From assembly GCA_021802825.1 (NCBI GenBank), contig JAJZRG010000041.1, positions 1 through 36,676 on the forward strand: a DNA stretch of 36,676 nucleotides, given 5' to 3'. Made by a program: the position numbers and the translations under genes. The stretch comes from Chloroflexota bacterium (lineage in GTDB: Bacteria > Chloroflexota > Limnocylindria > Limnocylindrales > CSP1-4). Positions 16,877-25,753 of the stretch are shown in pieces (the stretch's first letter is position 1; each line of letters opens with the position of its first letter). A model generated the notes under the pieces. That model had not been told where the DNA came from, ran no database searches, and worked only from the letters and a program-made list of their open reading frames with translations.

Positions 16877-17221
16877 GACCGGTACTGTAGCACATGGACT
16901 ACGCTCGCATTGTGGTCGCTGAGATCGCGCGAGCAGGAGCTGCCGCGAAGGGGCCGCTCTTTCGCCGCGCTCGTCATCGTCACCGTACGGGTCACAGCGG
17001 GTCGAGAGCCAGGTTCGGGCCATCTGCGTCTCCGTGAGGCCCAGAGGCTCGAGATCGGCACCGCGAAGAGGCAGTCACCGAGGCCGTACACGCACGGGCC
17101 CGTGTGCAGCACGCCCAACGGTACCGGCCCGGCCGGACCTCCGGAGGGTGGTCGTGCCCCGAAGGACCACCGACCCTTGGGCAGGCAACATCCCGCCCGA
17201 CCATTGCCCGGAGCCACACCC
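16877..17221. other. Intergenic leader with a palindrome and hairpin
   Basis: This stretch separates the antitoxin from the diguanylate cyclase. It contains a perfect 12-bp palindrome CACGGGCCCGTG (17093-17104) and a hairpin GGTGGTC (17147-17153) / GACCACC (17165-17171) with an 11-nt loop, 50 nt before the cyclase ATG. The sequence does not fit known c-di-GMP riboswitch consensus. No gene was found. Confidence 0.4.
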
Positions 17222-18574
17222 ATGCCGCGTCTGACCAGCCGGGTCTTCACCGATCTCGCGCTCTGGATGGTGGGCTTCGGCGTCCTCATCGGGCTCGTTT
17301 TTCCTCCGTTCTGTCTCCTCCTTGGGCTTCCGGAGGCGCGGGTCATGACCCCCGCATTCTTTGCCTCGACCCTGGTCGCCGGCTTGGCGGTCGGGGGCGT
17401 CAACTTCGGGCTTTCGCGACTCGTGGTCGGGCGACGGCTGCGGCTGCTTGCCGACCGGATGGGAACCGTCGAGCAGCAGCTGACCGATGCGGTCTTCAGC
17501 CATGACTGGACCAGCTGTGATCCGGAGCGCTGCGCGCTCCCGGTCGATTCGGCGGACGAAGTGGGAGCCAGCGCCGGCGCGTTCAACCGCCTGATCGCGA
17601 CCCTCGCCCGCAGTCACATGGTCGAGACGGCGATGCGCGACTTCAGCGCGGTGCTGTCCAGCGAGTTCGAGCTCGAGGGCCTCAGCAATGCGGCGCTCGA
17701 TGGCCTGCTGCGCCATACCGGGGCGGCGGCGGGTGCGATCCTCGTCGCCCGCGAGGACACGATGGAGCCGCTGGCCAGCCACGGCCTTCGCGGGACCGAG
17801 AGCCTCGCGGGCAACGACCACGTGCGGCGGGTGCTGCGCCTCGGTCGGACCGAGCACCTGCGGGTCGAGACGCCCGAGATCAGCATCGACTCGCTGCTCG
17901 TCGGCCAGGCCGCCCGCGAGATCCTCGTGGCGCCGATCACGTTCAAGAGCGTGCCGCTCGGGTTGATCGTCCTCGCCACGTCCGGGCACTTCGAACGCGA
18001 CAGCATCCGCCTGCTCGAGCAGTTGCGCGCTGATCTCGCCCTGGCGGTCAACAACGCTCTCGCCCATGATCGGCTCGAACGCCTGGCCGCTGTGGACCCG
18101 CTGACGGACGCGTACAACCGGCGGTTCGGGCTCGCCCGCCTGCGCGAGGAGTTCTCGCGGGCCGTACGCGCCGAGAACCCGCTCGGAGTCCTAATGCTCG
18201 ACATCGACCGCTTCAAGACGGTCAACGACACCTACGGGCATGTCGTGGGTGACCGCGTCCTGCGCGCCGTCGCCGCCGCCTGCCGGCGCGTCCTGCGTGA
18301 GGGCGACGTCCTCATCCGCTACGGCGGGGAGGAGTTCCTCGTCCTGCTGCCCGGGGCAGGTCCCGCGGACGTCCGACACATCGGCGATCGGGTTCGTCGC
18401 GCGGTCGCGGAGACCTCGGTCGAGGACGGGGAGCTGCGGGTCGGCGTCACGGTCAGCCTCGGCGGAGCCACTTACCGGGAGTCCACGGACTCCACGGACG
18501 CTCTCGTCGCCCTTGCCGACGGCGCGCTGTACGAGGCCAAGGAAGGCGGCCGCAACCGCCTGGTCTTCGCATAG
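17222..18574 (+). CDS. Membrane-linked diguanylate cyclase with GAF and GGDEF domains
   Basis: A 450-residue signalling enzyme that makes cyclic di-GMP from GTP. Two hydrophobic segments (about residues 8-35 and 42-65) are followed by a HAMP-like helical linker, a GAF-like sensor (about 140-285) and a GGDEF domain (about 290-450). The active site is RYGGEEF. REGD, five residues before it, is the RxxD inhibitory site, so product feedback is likely. VDPLTDAYNRR marks the domain start. ATG 17222 was chosen because it begins just before the first membrane helix; the long upstream extension is low-complexity. Confidence 0.88.
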   Translation: MPRLTSRVFTDLALWMVGFGVLIGLVFPPFCLLLGLPEARVMTPAFFASTLVAGLAVGGVNFGLSRLVVGRRLRLLADRMGTVEQQLTDAVFSHDWTSCDPERCALPVDSADEVGASAGAFNRLIATLARSHMVETAMRDFSAVLSSEFELEGLSNAALDGLLRHTGAAAGAILVAREDTMEPLASHGLRGTESLAGNDHVRRVLRLGRTEHLRVETPEISIDSLLVGQAAREILVAPITFKSVPLGLIVLATSGHFERDSIRLLEQLRADLALAVNNALAHDRLERLAAVDPLTDAYNRRFGLARLREEFSRAVRAENPLGVLMLDIDRFKTVNDTYGHVVGDRVLRAVAAACRRVLREGDVLIRYGGEEFLVLLPGAGPADVRHIGDRVRRAVAETSVEDGELRVGVTVSLGGATYRESTDSTDALVALADGALYEAKEGGRNRLVFA

Positions 18575-18652
18575 CCAAGGGGCCGCCGCCAGCCCAGCAC
18601 CTACCACGGTGGCTTGTGGAGCGGGGAGGGTGGATCGGACCCGAGGCGTGCC

Positions 18653-18946
18653 ATGCGAATGGGGCGTGGGGCAACATACGGCGGCTCCGACGCGTCGCAC
18701 ACCCGATGGTGCACCCCGCAGAAACTCGTCTACAACCTGACCTACCAGGCCTCGCACTTCCCGACCGACAACGCGAAGCGGTACATCGCCTGCCACGAGC
18801 TGGGGCACACGGTCGGCCTCCGGCACCCGCTGTCGAGCGAGCCGCAGGCGACGTGCATGCAGAACGCGGGGATCTCGCCGAAGTACGTCCCGACGTACAC
18901 GACGACGTCGACGACCGAGCGGGCGCAGATCGCGTCCCACTACTAG
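18653..18946 (+). pseudogene. C-terminal part of a secreted zinc metalloprotease (truncated)
   Basis: The frame contains ACHELGHTVGLRH, the HExxHxxGxxH zinc site of metzincin (matrixin-like) proteases, followed by a CM pair and a short C-terminus ending IASHY. There is no signal peptide and little sequence before the zinc site. Family members are usually more than 200 residues and exported, so the 5' part appears lost. Start choice is uncertain (ATG 18653 or GTG 18614). It may be inactive. Confidence 0.55.
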
Positions 18947-18956
18947 GGGTGACGGA

Positions 18957-19724
18957 ATGATCCGAATCCTGCACGCCATCGCGTGCGGGCTCCTGCTCGT
19001 CGCGCTCGCGGCCTGCAGCCGGTCGGCGACCGGGGCCATGCCGACGGCCGTCACGACCGCCCCATCGGCCATTCCCACGTCAGCCATTCCCGCGTCAGCC
19101 ACGCCGACGGCCGTCGTGCCTGTGGCGACGCCGCTCGCCAAGATCGCTCCCGAGGCGTTCTGGACGCTGCTCTTCAACGGGGAGCCGACGGCCATCGACT
19201 ACCCCACGCTCGCGGGCATGGCGACGGACTGCGACCTCGTCGTTCTCGACACGCTCACGGCCGTGAAGCCGGGGCCGGATTCCGTCGCCGGTGATGGCGT
19301 CACGAACTACATGTACACGGTCGACGTCACGGTCGAGCGCGTCCTGCTCGGCACGATGCCGGCGACCGGCAGCACGGTCCCCGTGGCCGTGTTCCTCGGG
19401 GTCGATTCCGCGGAGGGCGCCAACCCGTACCTCGACGTGATCGCCCAACGGGCTGCGTCGCTGCCCAAGGAGCGGGGCGTCCTCTTCCTCCAGAACCTCG
19501 TCAAGTACTACTCGCGATACGACGCCAGCGCCCCGCAGCGGTACGACCCGAGCGCCTATCAGGTCGCGAGCCTCCAGGGGATCGTCCGTGACAAAGCCGG
19601 AGTGTCGTGGCTTCCGGCAGAGGCGCCCGGGACCTGGACCTCGACGCTCCGCGACAGGCCGTTCAGCTCGGCCCTCCAGACGGTCGCGACGGCCGTTGCG
19701 AGTGCCGCCGGAGCCGGGCAGTAG
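18957..19724 (+). CDS. Putative lipoprotein of unknown function
   Basis: A 255-residue protein with a lipoprotein signal peptide (VALAAC, Cys20) and a Thr/Pro/Ala-rich linker to about residue 55. The mature domain contains CDLVVLDTLTAVKPG, YTVDVTVERVLLGTMP and GVLFLQNLVKYY. This pattern (a beta-rich module that describes an evolving rate or flux) is common in uncharacterised secreted proteins, but I cannot name a family. The start lies 10 bp after the metalloprotease stop, so the two may have been co-transcribed. Confidence 0.75.
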   Translation: MIRILHAIACGLLLVALAACSRSATGAMPTAVTTAPSAIPTSAIPASATPTAVVPVATPLAKIAPEAFWTLLFNGEPTAIDYPTLAGMATDCDLVVLDTLTAVKPGPDSVAGDGVTNYMYTVDVTVERVLLGTMPATGSTVPVAVFLGVDSAEGANPYLDVIAQRAASLPKERGVLFLQNLVKYYSRYDASAPQRYDPSAYQVASLQGIVRDKAGVSWLPAEAPGTWTSTLRDRPFSSALQTVATAVASAAGAGQ

Positions 19725-20083
19725 GCCGGGCCAGACTCGGGCTGCAAGTCCGTGCGGAGAGCCGCACCCGCCTGCAGCCCGCTCCTCCACGCGGGCCGCG
19801 CGGGCGTTGCAGGCAGGCGCCGCTCACCAGCAGCGGATGCCGCGGCCGGAGCCGAGGGGCTCGATCTCATCCTCACGGCCAGCTCCGCCGGCAGCCCCGC
19901 TGCAAGGGCGTGTCGCGCCCGCGTGCCCGATTCGCTCGCCTCTCCATCCCCAGGACCTCGATGCGGTCGAACCGATGCGGTCGAACCGATGCGGTCGAAC
20001 CGGGCACTCGAGTGCGGCGGAGTCGTATCCGAATGTGTGTGAGAGTAGCACTCGTTGCTGCGGCAGAGTGGTAGTCTTGCTAC
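19725..20083. other. Gene-free stretch before the DUF4143 ATPase
   Basis: No gene was found. It contains the 14-bp triplet repeat at 19959-20000 and, next to the ATPase GTG at 20084, a TAGTCT box (20072-20077) that could drive a leaderless transcript starting at the GTG. Confidence 0.4.
19959..20000 (+). repeat. Three tandem copies of a 14-bp unit
   Basis: CGATGCGGTCGAAC occurs three times in perfect head-to-tail array at 19959-19972, 19973-19986 and 19987-20000. The 14-bp period and perfect identity suggest recent slippage or a regulator-binding array. It lies 84 bp before the ATPase start. Confidence 0.85.
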
Positions 20084-21316
20084 GTGGACACGTATCGCCC
20101 CCGCCTCGTCGATGGCCTGATCGGCACCCTACTTGCCGAGCTGCCCGCGATCTTCGTGACCGGCCCCCGCGCGGCGGGCAAGACCACCACCGCCGACCGG
20201 CACGCCGCCACCGTCGTCCGCCTCGACCGCGAGGCCGAGGCGGTGGCGTTCCGCGCCGACCCAGACGCCGCGATGCGCGGCATGGCCGAGCCCGTGCTGC
20301 TCGACGAGTGGCAGCTGGTGCCGGGGGTGCTCGGCGCCGTCAAGCGCGCGGTCGACGCCGACGCCCGCCCCGGGCGGTACCTCGTCACCGGCTCCGTCCG
20401 CGGCGACCTCGACGGCGACCTCTGGCCGGGCACGGGTCGGCTGACGCGGGTGCCTATGTTCGGCATGACCGTCCGCGAGCAGGCCGGTCAGGGGCCGGCC
20501 GCGCCCTTCCTCGACCGTGTCGCCGCCGGCGACGACCTGGCCCCGGCATCGGACACGCCCGACCTGCGCGGCTACGTCGAGCTCGCGCTCCGCGGCGGCT
20601 TCCCGGAGCCTGCGCTGCGCCTCGGCGAGCTCGCCAGGCGCCACTGGCTCGAGAGCTACGTGGAGCACCTGCTCACGCGCGACGCCGAGCAGGTCGATGG
20701 GGGGCGGGATCCCGCCCGCCTCCGCCGCTACCTCGAGGCCTACGCGCTCAACACCGCCGGGGTCGTCGAGGAGCGGACGCTATTCGAGGCGGCGGGCATC
20801 AACCGCAGGACCGCCCAGGCCTACGAGCGGCTGCTGACGAACCTGCTGGTCGTCGAGGCGCTGCCCGCGTGGACGTCGAACCGGCTCAAGCGCCTCGTGC
20901 TCGCGCCCAAGCGCCACCTGGTCGAGCCGGCGCTGGCCGGGGCCGTGCTCGGGCTCGACGCGAGCCTGGTGCTCAGGAGCGGCGACCTGCTTGGCCGGCT
21001 GCTCGAGTCCTTCGTCGTCGCCCAGCTCCGGGCCGAGCTCGCCGTGTCGGCCGTGCGCCCGCGGCTCTCCCACGTCCGCCAGCAGCAGGGGCGGTTCGAG
21101 GTGGATCTGCTCGCCGAGCTCGCCGGCGGCCGGCTGGTCGCGATGGAGGTCAAGGCCGACGCCGCGCCGGGACCGGACGCCGCCCGCCACCTCGCGGGCC
21201 TCCGGGACCGTTACGACACGGAGTTCGCCGCCGGCATCGTGTTCCACACGGGCCCCCGCGCCTACCGCCTCGGCGACCGGCTCATCGCGGCGCCGATCTC
21301 GACGCTCTGGGGCTGA
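20084..21316 (+). CDS. AAA-14/DUF4143 family ATPase
   Basis: A 410-residue protein with Walker A GPRAAGKTT (27-35), Walker B-like PVLLDEWQ, and GRYLVTGS as the sensor strand. The C-terminal DUF4143 region contains INRRTAQAYERLL (winged-helix-like) and FEVDLLAEL with VAMEVKA, resembling a PD-(D/E)xK-like nuclease core. Members are abundant in accessory regions and of unclear role, sometimes toxin- or defence-linked. Start is GTG 20084 with no SD; a leaderless message is likely. Confidence 0.88.
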   Translation: MDTYRPRLVDGLIGTLLAELPAIFVTGPRAAGKTTTADRHAATVVRLDREAEAVAFRADPDAAMRGMAEPVLLDEWQLVPGVLGAVKRAVDADARPGRYLVTGSVRGDLDGDLWPGTGRLTRVPMFGMTVREQAGQGPAAPFLDRVAAGDDLAPASDTPDLRGYVELALRGGFPEPALRLGELARRHWLESYVEHLLTRDAEQVDGGRDPARLRRYLEAYALNTAGVVEERTLFEAAGINRRTAQAYERLLTNLLVVEALPAWTSNRLKRLVLAPKRHLVEPALAGAVLGLDASLVLRSGDLLGRLLESFVVAQLRAELAVSAVRPRLSHVRQQQGRFEVDLLAELAGGRLVAMEVKADAAPGPDAARHLAGLRDRYDTEFAAGIVFHTGPRAYRLGDRLIAAPISTLWG

Positions 21317-21353
21317 GGCGACCCACTCACGCGGCATGGCACGCGCCATGTCA

Positions 21354-21384
21354 CCGGGACAAAGAGGTCGGTCGTGGAGGTTCG
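21354..21384 (+). repeat. tRNA-Pro anticodon-to-T-arm fragment (copy F)
   Basis: Identical over 29 nt to copy E at 4854-4882, then TTCG before diverging. It lies 37 bp after the ATPase gene and just before the promoter of the next operon. A hairpin GGCATGGC-ACGC-GCCATGTC overlaps its left side. It marks the right edge of the accessory stretch. Confidence 0.6.
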
Positions 21385-21404
21385 CTGAGCAGGGAGACAA
21401 CCGG

Positions 21405-21449
21405 TTGACTGGCATCGGACGCGCGGCTACACTTGACTGGTCGACCGGT
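21405..21449 (+). promoter_or_regulatory. Promoter and operator 1 of the second sugar regulon
   Basis: TTGACT (21405-21410), 17-bp spacer, TACACT (21428-21433), then operator TGGTCGACCGGT (21438-21449) over the expected start site. The TGGTCGACC core is palindromic and typical of GntR/FadR-type regulators. Confidence 0.75.
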
Positions 21450-21529
21450 AACCCAGATAGAACCACGGATCTCGCGCGTTAGGTCTTGGCCGGATCTGCG
21501 GTGGCCGTGCCGCGAAACTGCTAGGCGAC

Positions 21530-21541
21530 TGGTCGACCATT
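21530..21541 (+). promoter_or_regulatory. Operator 2, downstream of operator 1
   Basis: TGGTCGACCATT contains the perfect 10-bp palindrome TGGTCGACCA. It lies 92 bp downstream of operator 1 in the same leader. No promoter boxes of its own were seen, so it probably acts as an auxiliary (looping) or roadblock site. Confidence 0.6.
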
Positions 21542-21703
21542 CAATCCGGGCTCGGCCACCGAATGACGCAAGCCGTCGGCGGGGAGCCCCGCCAAGCGCA
21601 CTGCCGATTGGGCCGCTCAACCTCCTCCGGGGCGGTCTGATCGGCGGTCCGCAGCTCGTCGTACCCGCGGTTTTCATGCTTCCGCGATTGGAGTGCTCAT
21701 TCA

Positions 21704-22768
21704 ATGAGCCGGCATCACTTTGGCGCGAGGCTCCACCAATACGAGACTTCCGGCTACCGAGCGCTGGCCTTGGAGAACGAGGTCATCAGGGTCGAGATCC
21801 TGCTCGACAAGGGAACCGACGTCATCTCGTTCCTCCATAAGCCGTCTGACACCGACTTCATGTGGCGCAGTGCGCTCGGCCTCGTAACGGCCAACTCCCT
21901 TTCCCGCTTCCCCAGCATGGAGTTCGCGAACATCGGCGACGGTTACGAGGGCGGGTGGCAGGAGTGCATGCCGAACGGCGGCCCCGGCTTCGTGTACAAG
22001 GAAGCGCCGATCCCATTCCACGGAGAAGTCCTGAGGCTCCCCTGGACTGCTGAGATCATCGAGGACAGTCCAGAGGTCGTTTCAGTCCGCCTCGGCGTGC
22101 GAACCGTCAGGACCCCCTACCGTTTGGAGAAGACCCTCGCGCTGCGCCGCGGCTCCGGCGTGCTCGAGATCGGTGAGCGGCTCACGAACGAGGCCTCCGA
22201 GGCGATGCGGCTGATGTGGGGTCACCACCCGGCGTTCGGCGCCCCGTTTCTCGGGCCGTCGTGCCGTATCGACCTGCCGCCATGCCGGGCGACGACGCGA
22301 AGGGCGTCACCGATGGACTCGAGCCGCTTCGCGTTTGCCGCCGATTTCGACTGGCCGTACGCGCCGCTGCAGGCCGGAGGAGCTGTCGACATGCGGGTGG
22401 TCCCGCCGCCTGAGCTGGGCACGTCGGAGTGGGTTTGCCTTTCGGGCTTCGAGGAGGGCTGGTACGCGATCACCAACACCGAGCGACGCGTCGGTTTTGG
22501 CATGGCATGGGATCCCACCCTGTTCCGGTACCTGTGGTTCTGGCAGGTCTGGGGCGGATACCCGTCGCACCCCTGGTATGGCCGGCACTACAACTGCGCG
22601 CTTGAGCCATGGACCAGCTGGCCGGACAGTGGATTGGGTGAGGCCCTGCAGAACGGATCCGCACTCAGCATCGGCCCGTCCGAGACCATCGAAACCCACC
22701 TGGTCGCGGTCGCGTATGACGGCCGCACGTCGGTCGCACGCATCGGTCGTGACGGCCAGGTCGAGTGA
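21704..22768 (+). CDS. Aldose 1-epimerase-like protein (galactose mutarotase fold)
   Basis: A 354-residue beta-sandwich protein of the mutarotase superfamily (DUF4432/aldose-epimerase type). Typical segments are LENEVIRVEILLDKGTDV, an EGGWQECMPNGG segment, WGHHPAFGAPFLG with the likely catalytic His pair, and WFWQVWGGYPSHPWYGRHYNCALEPWT. It should interconvert anomers of the imported sugar in the cytoplasm. ATG 21704 lies at the family N-terminus. The leader from the predicted start site is about 265 nt and holds operator 2. Confidence 0.85.
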   Translation: MSRHHFGARLHQYETSGYRALALENEVIRVEILLDKGTDVISFLHKPSDTDFMWRSALGLVTANSLSRFPSMEFANIGDGYEGGWQECMPNGGPGFVYKEAPIPFHGEVLRLPWTAEIIEDSPEVVSVRLGVRTVRTPYRLEKTLALRRGSGVLEIGERLTNEASEAMRLMWGHHPAFGAPFLGPSCRIDLPPCRATTRRASPMDSSRFAFAADFDWPYAPLQAGGAVDMRVVPPPELGTSEWVCLSGFEEGWYAITNTERRVGFGMAWDPTLFRYLWFWQVWGGYPSHPWYGRHYNCALEPWTSWPDSGLGEALQNGSALSIGPSETIETHLVAVAYDGRTSVARIGRDGQVE

Positions 22769-22800
22769 CGGGCCAGTGTCGGAATGGTGTCAGACAAGCC

Positions 22801-22845
22801 TTGACACAGCGGAACTGGACCGCTAGCGTGTAGTGGTCGACCGGT
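22801..22845 (+). promoter_or_regulatory. Promoter and operator 3, ribose-type ABC operon
   Basis: TTGACA (22801-22806), 17-bp spacer, TAGCGT (22824-22829), then TGGTCGACCGGT (22834-22845). The operator is identical to operator 1 and sits at the same distance from the -10 box. Confidence 0.75.
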
Positions 22846-23024
22846 CGCCCATAATGCGTCGTCCCCGGCAGCTCGTCCAATCCGTTCGACATGCAGTCTG
22901 GCGAGGTACGAGTCCCGATGGTTCTGGCTGGGTCTACCGCGGTCCCTACGGCGACGGGCCCCCGCACCCCAGCCACGGGGTCGGTGCCGTCGTCGGCCAG
23001 GACCACGTTGCGAGGAATGGGCTG

Positions 23025-24605
23025 GTGACGGTTTCGGGCGAAGGGTCTTCCGCGATCGAGGTCACGCCTGGGGATCGGGGCGCGACCGACGCGATGCTGC
23101 CCAGGCTCCGGCTGAGCAGCATTTCGAAGAGCTTCCCTGGTGTCCAGGCGCTATCGGACGTGTCGCTCGACGTGATGGCGGGGGAGATCCACGCGTTGGT
23201 CGGCGAGAACGGCGCGGGCAAGTCGACGCTGATGCACATCGCCGCCGGCGTCTATCAGCCGGACGCCGGGACCATTGAGATGGATGGCGTCGCGTACCAG
23301 AACCTGGACGAGCGCGCTGCGGGGGATGCAGGCATCGCGATCGTCTTCCAGGATCGGAGCTTAGTCCCGAGCGTCAGCGTCGCCGAGAACGTTTTTGCGG
23401 CACGCCAGCCAACCAACCGGTTCGGCGTCGTCGATCGGCGACTCCTCGAGGCCCGCACGCGGCAACTCCTCGGCGAGCTTCGCGTAGACCTGGACCCGCG
23501 CAGCCGGGTTGGCGACCTCAGGCCGGCCGAGCAGCAGATGGTGGAGATCGCAAAGGCACTCTCCCACCGGCTCCGAGTCCTGATCCTGGATGAGCCGACC
23601 GCGGCGCTGACGATCAGCGAGGGCCGCCAACTCTTCGAGGTTCTCCAATTGCTCACGGCTCGCGGGGTTGGGATCGTGTACGTGTCGCACCGCATGTCGG
23701 AGATCTTCGAGATCGCGCATCGGATCACGGTCCTCAAGGACGGTCACCTGGTTGGGACGAGAGCAACCTCTGAGGTGACCCCAGACGATCTGATCACCAT
23801 GATGGTGGGGCGCGAGCTCTCGTTCGAGCCTGATCCAAGGCGCCACAAGCCCGACGCGCCCGTTGCCCTCGAGATCCGGGGTCTGACCGCAGATCCTGTT
23901 GTCGACTGCTCCCTGCGAGTTCACGCGGGCGAGATCGTGTGCCTAGCCGGCCTGGTCGGCGCCGGACGCACCGAGGTCTGCGAGGCGATCTTCGGAATCC
24001 GGGAGGTGACCGCCGGGCAGGTGCTCGTGGCTGGTCGTCCGGTCTCGATCTCCCACCCGGCCGACGCCATGGCCCTCGGGCTCGGCATGGTGCCCGAGGA
24101 TCGCAAGGAGGCCGGGCTGTTCCTCGAGATGAGCGTGGCGGCCAACATCGCGGCTACGAACCTGCGAGCGCTATCGGACGGTCCGTTCATGTCGGACCGC
24201 CGCGCCACCACTCTGGCTGAAGCCTCCGTCGCACAGTTGCGGGTGGCGACGCCCGACGTCCAGCGGCCAGTGATGAACCTCAGCGGTGGCAATCAGCAGA
24301 AGGTGCTCCTGGCCAAGTGGCTCGCTCGGAATCCCACCGTGCTTCTCGTTGACGAGCCGACCCGAGGAGTCGATGTCGGCGCCAAGTCGGACATCTACGC
24401 GATTCTCCGTGATCTTGCGGCGAGCGGCGTGGCACTCCTTGTCGTGTCCTCAGACCTCATGGAGGTCCTTGCGCTCGCGCACCGCATCGTCGTGATGTCG
24501 GATCGCCGGGTGGTCGGGGAGCTTGATGCGCGCGATGCGGACGAGGCGACGATCCTGCGTCTGGCCGCTCCGAAGCGAGCCGCGACCGGGCGCGGTGCCG
24601 CGTGA
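23025..24605 (+). CDS. Sugar ABC transporter ATPase with two ABC domains (RbsA type)
   Basis: A 526-residue double ATPase of the ribose/xylose importer class. Domain 1: Walker A GENGAGKST, degenerate signature LRPAEQQMVEIAKAL, Walker B LILDEPTAAL. Domain 2: the altered Walker A GLVGAGRTE usual for RbsA, signature LSGGNQQKV, Walker B LLVDEPTRGVDVG. GTG 23025 has SD GAGGA 8 nt upstream; family homology begins near MLPRLRLSSISKSF, so ATG 23094 is an alternative start. The leader after the promoter is about 190-260 nt with no clear feature. Confidence 0.9.
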   Translation: MTVSGEGSSAIEVTPGDRGATDAMLPRLRLSSISKSFPGVQALSDVSLDVMAGEIHALVGENGAGKSTLMHIAAGVYQPDAGTIEMDGVAYQNLDERAAGDAGIAIVFQDRSLVPSVSVAENVFAARQPTNRFGVVDRRLLEARTRQLLGELRVDLDPRSRVGDLRPAEQQMVEIAKALSHRLRVLILDEPTAALTISEGRQLFEVLQLLTARGVGIVYVSHRMSEIFEIAHRITVLKDGHLVGTRATSEVTPDDLITMMVGRELSFEPDPRRHKPDAPVALEIRGLTADPVVDCSLRVHAGEIVCLAGLVGAGRTEVCEAIFGIREVTAGQVLVAGRPVSISHPADAMALGLGMVPEDRKEAGLFLEMSVAANIAATNLRALSDGPFMSDRRATTLAEASVAQLRVATPDVQRPVMNLSGGNQQKVLLAKWLARNPTVLLVDEPTRGVDVGAKSDIYAILRDLAASGVALLVVSSDLMEVLALAHRIVVMSDRRVVGELDARDADEATILRLAAPKRAATGRGAA

Positions 24606-24654
24606 GGTCGACAGCCCAACACGACATGGGGGCCCCGACTGGGTGGAAGGTGAC

Positions 24655-25650
24655 ATGGTGAGCGAGACCACGAAGGCCGTCCTGCCCAGGAGGCCGAATC
24701 CCGTATCACGGGCGGGAACCGCACTCGGCCGTTCGCGTCCGCTGCTGCTGCTCGTCCTGATCGTCGGCTTGTCGACCGCGATGTCCATCGCGTTCCCGGC
24801 CCTGTTCCCGACCAGAGCCAACATCTCGGCGGTCCTCCTGAACGCAGCCCAGGCGGGGATCCTCGTGGTCGGGATGACGGTGCTCATGATTGGCGGGGCA
24901 TTCGACCTGTCGATTGGGGGCGTCCTCGCCCTCAGCGGCATCGCAGCCGGGTTGCTCGCGAAGGACAGTGGCGTCCCAGCGCCGATCGCGCTCCTGGCCG
25001 GGGTCGCGGTCGGGTCGCTCTGTGGACTGGCAAACGGCCTGATCGTGACCAAGTTGAGGATCAACGCCCTGATCGCGACGCTGGCGACCGTGGGGATCTT
25101 CCGAGGGATCACGCAGTTGTTCTCGGGCACTGGCGTCAACGAGATCGGCGACTCGTTCAAGGCGTTCGGCCAGGCGGATTTCCTGGGCCTTCAGTCGCCG
25201 TTCTGGGTGATGTTGGTCGTCGTGCTCGCGGGCTCGTTTGCCGTGAGCCGGATCCGATTCTTCCGCCAGTTCTACTACGTCGGCGGCAACGCGCGGGCGG
25301 CGACGCTATCCGGCATCAACGTTCCCCGTGTGATGCTCCTCGGGTTCGTGTTCATGGGTGCCCTGGCCGGTCTCGCGGGCGTGCTCAGCGCGTCAAGACT
25401 CAACGCGGCTGTCGTCACGGCGGGCACCGGTGTTGAGCTGAGCGTCATCACCGCCACCGTCTTGGGCGGGGCCAGCCTGCAGGGTGGCGAAGGCACCGTC
25501 ATCGGCGGACTGCTCGGGGTCGTATTCATTGCCCTGGTCCAGAACGCGCTGATCATCTCGCACGTGAACGTGTTCTGGCAGGGGATTGTCGTCGGCGTGG
25601 TCCTGCTTGTGGCCGTGTCGGTCGACCTGCTTGCCGGCCGAGGCCGCTGA
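24655..25650 (+). CDS. Sugar ABC transporter permease (RbsC type)
   Basis: A 331-residue membrane protein with eight or more hydrophobic segments. GMTVLMIGGAFDLSIGG and YVGGNARAATLSGINV are the hallmarks of the BPD_transp_2 permease family. ATG 24655 has SD GGAAGG 4-5 nt before it. It follows the ATPase gene by 49 bp and forms the channel for the importer. Confidence 0.92.
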   Translation: MVSETTKAVLPRRPNPVSRAGTALGRSRPLLLLVLIVGLSTAMSIAFPALFPTRANISAVLLNAAQAGILVVGMTVLMIGGAFDLSIGGVLALSGIAAGLLAKDSGVPAPIALLAGVAVGSLCGLANGLIVTKLRINALIATLATVGIFRGITQLFSGTGVNEIGDSFKAFGQADFLGLQSPFWVMLVVVLAGSFAVSRIRFFRQFYYVGGNARAATLSGINVPRVMLLGFVFMGALAGLAGVLSASRLNAAVVTAGTGVELSVITATVLGGASLQGGEGTVIGGLLGVVFIALVQNALIISHVNVFWQGIVVGVVLLVAVSVDLLAGRGR

Positions 25651-25714
25651 GGCCGTTGACGCCGACCATCGAGGACTGGAGGAGAAGTCTGGGGACCTTG
25701 GCTTCAGGTGTCTA

Positions 25715-25737
25715 GCTGGCCGATCAATCGGCCGAGC
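25715..25737 (+). promoter_or_regulatory. Hairpin between permease and binding-protein genes
   Basis: GGCCGA-TCAA-TCGGCC (25718-25733) extends with one bulged G to a GCT/AGC base. It lies 17 bp before the binding-protein ATG. Such hairpins often stabilise the downstream mRNA so that the binding protein is made in excess over the membrane parts. Confidence 0.45.
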
Positions 25738-25753
25738 CCGAATGGAGGAATCG

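Noticed and set aside
17093..17171. Cyclic di-GMP riboswitch ahead of the diguanylate cyclase
   Set aside because: There is a palindrome and a hairpin, but the conserved riboswitch core sequences are absent.
16814..17221. N-terminal extension of the diguanylate cyclase
   Set aside because: The extension crosses the antitoxin promoter and is low-complexity; the ATG at 17222 begins just before the first membrane helix.
19588..21408. Plus-strand frame of 606 codons over the lipoprotein and ATPase genes
   Set aside because: It is out of frame with two well-supported genes and reads as Arg/Pro/Ala repeats.
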